64,000 nucleotides of DNA from Phaeobacter inhibens DSM 16374 (GTDB taxonomy: Bacteria; Pseudomonadota; Alphaproteobacteria; Rhodobacterales; Rhodobacteraceae), in contig NZ_AXBB01000004.1 of NCBI RefSeq assembly GCF_000473105.1, positions 62,001 through 126,000 on the forward strand, written 5' to 3'. Positions 61,917 through 64,000 of the stretch are shown here, one piece after another. The position numbers were made by a program, and so were the translations under genes. A model generated the notes under the pieces. The model saw only the letters and a list, made by a program, of their open reading frames with translations, searched no databases and was not told the DNA's origin. Position 1 is the stretch's first letter. Each line of letters starts with the position of its first letter.

Positions 61917-62894
61917 ATGCCGCTTCGAATTGTTGTGCTGTTTGTTGTCGCACCACTGTTTTTACTGGTGGGGTATTTCGCCTACAGCGAGATCGCCAAG
62001 CAAAGAGCGCTGCATATGCGATCTGGACATACGGCGCAGACCGCCCGTGAAGACAGTGCGATCAGTGACATGATCCATGAGCTGCAAAGGGAGCGGGGAT
62101 TTTCGGTCGGATATGTGTCATCTGATGGGCTGACCTTTCCAGATGAGTTGACCCAACAGCGCGACCGGACAGACCAGACAATTGCATCGGCACTATCTGG
62201 TATCGACCTTATCGCGGTAGATCATCGGGAGGAGTTTGATCGCGTCGTCGCGTGTTTGCAGACCTTGACGCATGTGAGGCAGCGTATCGATGGATGGGAC
62301 GAAAACGGGCAGCGCATAATTGAGGAGGTTATCAACTCCTATACGCGCCTTATCGACCCACTGCTGGCGCTTGCTCAGGCAAGTACGGGATCTGACAGAT
62401 CTACAGAATATCACGCGCTGCGGCAGGCTCGTTTTTTGATCAGTTCAGCAAAGGAAAAGGCAGGGTTGGAGCGGGCCACGGGTGCGGCAGGTGTCGTCAT
62501 GGTGTATTCACTTTCGATGCAGGAAGAGCTGACGTCTTTGAGGCGTGAACAGCTTGCCACCCTGAGCGAGGTCGACGCGATCAAAGGCAGCTCAGCTTGG
62601 CTGCCGACACTGCAGAGAACAAGACAATATGTGGCGTTGGACGACCTGCATGAGATCATTCTGTCAGCCGATGCCACTACTGACTCTCTCCCTTTCACAC
62701 GCACACAATGGTTTGCTGCTTCGACGGCCTGGATTGACCTCCTGCGACAGGAAGAGGCTGCTGTCACAGCCGAACTTGTTTTCCTTGCCAGTCAGCTTGA
62801 GCAGGAAACGGCATCTCAGCTGACGGAACTCATCTGGTTCTCGGTCTTTGCCGCTTTTACCGCCGCAGCTTTCGTGGTGGTGGCATTAAAGTAG
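61917..62894 (+). CDS. NIT-domain sensor protein without a signalling domain
   Basis: A 325-residue protein: a first helix at about residues 3-24, a helical extracytoplasmic region with the nitrate/nitrite-sensing (NIT) signature (MIHELQRERGFSVGYVSS, then the second helix pair KEKAGLERATGAAGV), and a second helix near 303-324, ending just after it (VVVALK). Family members usually continue with HAMP and a chemoreceptor or cyclase domain; nothing follows here. AAAGGGA precedes the ATG. The next gene is a separate chemoreceptor fragment, so this may be a stand-alone sensor or a truncated receptor. Confidence 0.78.
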   Translation: MPLRIVVLFVVAPLFLLVGYFAYSEIAKQRALHMRSGHTAQTAREDSAISDMIHELQRERGFSVGYVSSDGLTFPDELTQQRDRTDQTIASALSGIDLIAVDHREEFDRVVACLQTLTHVRQRIDGWDENGQRIIEEVINSYTRLIDPLLALAQASTGSDRSTEYHALRQARFLISSAKEKAGLERATGAAGVVMVYSLSMQEELTSLRREQLATLSEVDAIKGSSAWLPTLQRTRQYVALDDLHEIILSADATTDSLPFTRTQWFAASTAWIDLLRQEEAAVTAELVFLASQLEQETASQLTELIWFSVFAAFTAAAFVVVALK

Positions 62895-63076
62895 ACGTCT
62901 CCTGATCTGCGGCGATTGGTCCCGTCCCATGTGTCTTAAGCACACTGCGCATCGCAGACACCCTTAACAGCCCCAAAGACAGTGCGGTTTGATATCCGAA
63001 CCGACTATTCGGCAGAGCATCGGTCGCCGGGTAAAAGAGCGGTATGTGATCGGAAATCACTCAATCTGCCCGCATA

Positions 63077-63092
63077 GCGCACTTCTGTGCGC
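63077..63092. other. Short hairpin upstream of the chemoreceptor fragment
   Basis: GCGCAC-TTCT-GTGCGC is a perfect six-base stem with a four-base loop in the 289-base region between the two receptor genes. No T tract follows, so it is not a clear terminator. Confidence 0.4.
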
Positions 63093-63101
63093 AGCTTTAG
63101 G

Positions 63102-63118
63102 AGATGTCTAGGACATCT
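63102..63118. promoter_or_regulatory. 17-base perfect palindrome upstream of the chemoreceptor
   Basis: AGATGTC-TAG-GACATCT is a perfect dyad, 66 bases before the chemoreceptor ATG. Its symmetry and place suggest a dimeric regulator site; no cognate regulator is visible. Confidence 0.45.
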
Positions 63119-63183
63119 AGGCTACCGCTGGGGCAGCATATTTTTTGATTCATTCACGATGGCGTTGAGAAAAAAGGTATAAA

Positions 63184-63630
63184 ATGCTTAGATCGATATC
63201 TATTTCAAACCGAATTAACGCGGGATTTGCCGCACTTACAGTGCTACTCGTTGCATTGGCGGGCTTGTCGCTGGTGGTGGTCCGGGATTTGGGCGAAAGC
63301 TATCTGCAGTACCGGGCGACCGCCAAGCAGAGCATTGCGACCAGTGATTTTGTCGAAGACCTGTTTCAGGCACGGATCGCGGCACTTAAATATCGCGCGA
63401 CCCGCAGCGAGGAAAGCTCTGAGGAGGTGCAATCTAACATCTCTGAAATCATCAGGGATGGAAATGACCTTACCGTCTTCAGTGGAAATGCGGCCTATTC
63501 CCGAGATATCGAAGCCGCGGTGCAATCATCACAGCAGTATTTGGCTTATTTCGAAGATCTACGTGCTGCTGTCGCCCGCGAGGAGGATCTGGAGCACACG
63601 GCTTTGGAACTCGGAAAATCGGCGCGCAAG
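63184..63630 (+). pseudogene. Methyl-accepting chemotaxis protein, cut off by an IS element
   Basis: The first 149 codons of a chemoreceptor: basic N-terminus, a transmembrane helix at about residues 12-33 and the start of a four-helix-bundle sensor (4HB_MCP). At 63631 the frame enters an IS3-family sequence and stops 11 codons later. HAMP and signalling domains would lie beyond the insertion and outside the window. A good AAAGG site precedes the ATG. Base composition is A+T-richer than most of the window. Confidence 0.75.
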
Positions 63631-63693
63631 TGGACCTGTCGCGGTTTGATGCCGCTCCTTTGATAGCATTTACTGCACCAAAGGAGATGAACT

Positions 63694-63969
63694 ATGGGAC
63701 TAAAACGGACGGACGAATTTCGCCAAGATGCGGTGCGGATTGCGTTAACCAGCGGGCTAACGCGTAAGCAGGTGGCGGATGATCTTGGCGTCGGTATGTC
63801 GACGCTGAACAAATGGATCACCGCGCACAGAGATACAGACGTGGTGTCGAAAGAAGATTTGAGCCTTGCTCAAGAGAATGACCGGCTTAGGCGTGAGAAC
63901 CGCATTCTCAAGGAGGAGCGGGACATCCTAAAAAAAGCAACGCAGTTCTTCGCGAGCCAAAAGCCATGA
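63694..63969 (+). CDS. IS3-family transposase OrfA
   Basis: A 91-residue protein with an N-terminal helix-turn-helix of the IS3/IS911 OrfA type (FRQDAVRIALTSGLTRKQVA, then STLNKWITAHRD) and a C-terminal leucine-rich coiled coil (LAQENDRLRRENRILKEERD). AAAGGAG precedes the ATG. It overlaps orfB by four bases and carries an A7G slippery run near its end, so an OrfAB fusion by -1 frameshift is expected. Confidence 0.92.
   Translation: MGLKRTDEFRQDAVRIALTSGLTRKQVADDLGVGMSTLNKWITAHRDTDVVSKEDLSLAQENDRLRRENRILKEERDILKKATQFFASQKP
63930..63937 (+). other. Frameshift site in the transposase
   Basis: Seven A residues followed by G (63930-63937) near the end of orfA match the A6G-type slippery site used for programmed -1 frameshifting in IS3-family elements to make OrfAB. 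Confidence 0.55.
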
Positions 63970-64000
63970 GGTTTAGGTTCATCGAAGAACACCGGGATGC
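63966..64000 (+). CDS. IS3-family transposase OrfB, start only
   Basis: The frame begins MRFRFIEEHRD, the usual start of IS3-family OrfB (rve integrase domain), and runs off the window. Its ATG overlaps the orfA stop (ATGA). The catalytic DDE residues are outside the window. Confidence 0.85.
   Translation, partial: MRFRFIEEHRD

Larger units (their letters stand above)
63631..64000 (+). mobile_element. IS3-family insertion sequence, left part
   Basis: The element appears to begin at TGGACCTGTCGCGGTTTGAT, a typical IS3-family end, and carries orfA and the beginning of orfB in the usual overlapping order. The right end, inverted repeat and target duplication are beyond the window. It interrupts the chemoreceptor gene. 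Confidence 0.8.

Noticed and set aside
1-64000. CRISPR arrays, tRNA or rRNA genes, prophage
   Set aside because: I saw no regularly spaced repeats, cloverleaf sequences, rRNA segments or phage structural genes.

Overview
The window is high-GC, densely packed DNA that reads as a chromosome segment of a marine Rhodobacterales bacterium (Roseobacter group, Phaeobacter/Ruegeria-like). This placement rests on gene content: an Entner-Doudoroff operon, an amino-sugar ABC system, a membrane formate dehydrogenase locus with DUF3305/DUF3306/DUF6505 partners, and a ChrR-type sigma/anti-sigma pair. It is inferred from recognised families, not from a database match. I saw no rRNA, tRNA or CRISPR array.

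Layout. 1-2.9 kb: end of a fructose-type (FrcCAK) ABC operon plus a PfkB sugar kinase. 3.0-3.4 kb: a GFA-family zinc protein. 3.5-9.3 kb (minus): pgi-zwf-edd-eda, the glycolytic entry to the Entner-Doudoroff pathway, with a perfect LacI-type palindrome upstream. 9.4-15.7 kb (minus): murQ and a CUT1 ABC importer with a Gfo/Idh oxidoreductase; divergently, 15.9-19.8 kb (plus): amino-sugar kinase, GntR regulator, SIS-type deaminase and nagA. Together these turn imported amino sugars into fructose-6-phosphate, which can feed pgi-zwf-edd-eda. 19.9-24.1 kb: an atypically A+T-rich methyltransferase, a CaiB-type CoA-transferase and a CocE-type hydrolase. 24.3-28 kb: a gtrB-gtrA-methyltransferase-gtrC-like surface glycosylation operon. 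28-31.6 kb (minus): nadA-nadB-nadC.

32-49.9 kb is a formate oxidation region. It starts with a tungstate importer (tupBCA), then DUF6505, a degenerate biotin/lipoate-ligase-like protein, an Mrp Fe-S carrier, a c-type cytochrome whose N-terminus resembles pieces of TupA, and a 649-residue multi-cluster ferredoxin. The main plus-strand operon follows: DUF3305, DUF3306, a TorD-like chaperone, a tiny Tat-signal protein, fdhA-fdhB-fdhC, a seven-repeat WD40/cytochrome c protein, a 41-residue peptide, and an NtrC-like regulator that has lost the GAFTGA loop. Its likely histidine kinase lies convergently at 50-52 kb.

52-60.5 kb is a singlet-oxygen/lipid module. Eight overlapping minus-strand genes (FAD amine oxidase-like, DUF1365, CFA-synthase-like, chalcone-isomerase-like, MFS, DUF3833, two SDRs) diverge from rpoE-chrR, and each side has a TGATCC-N18-TA promoter. 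60.6-64 kb: gap (GAPDH), a nitrate-sensor-domain protein without a signalling domain, and a chemoreceptor gene cut off by an IS3-family element that runs off the end of the window.
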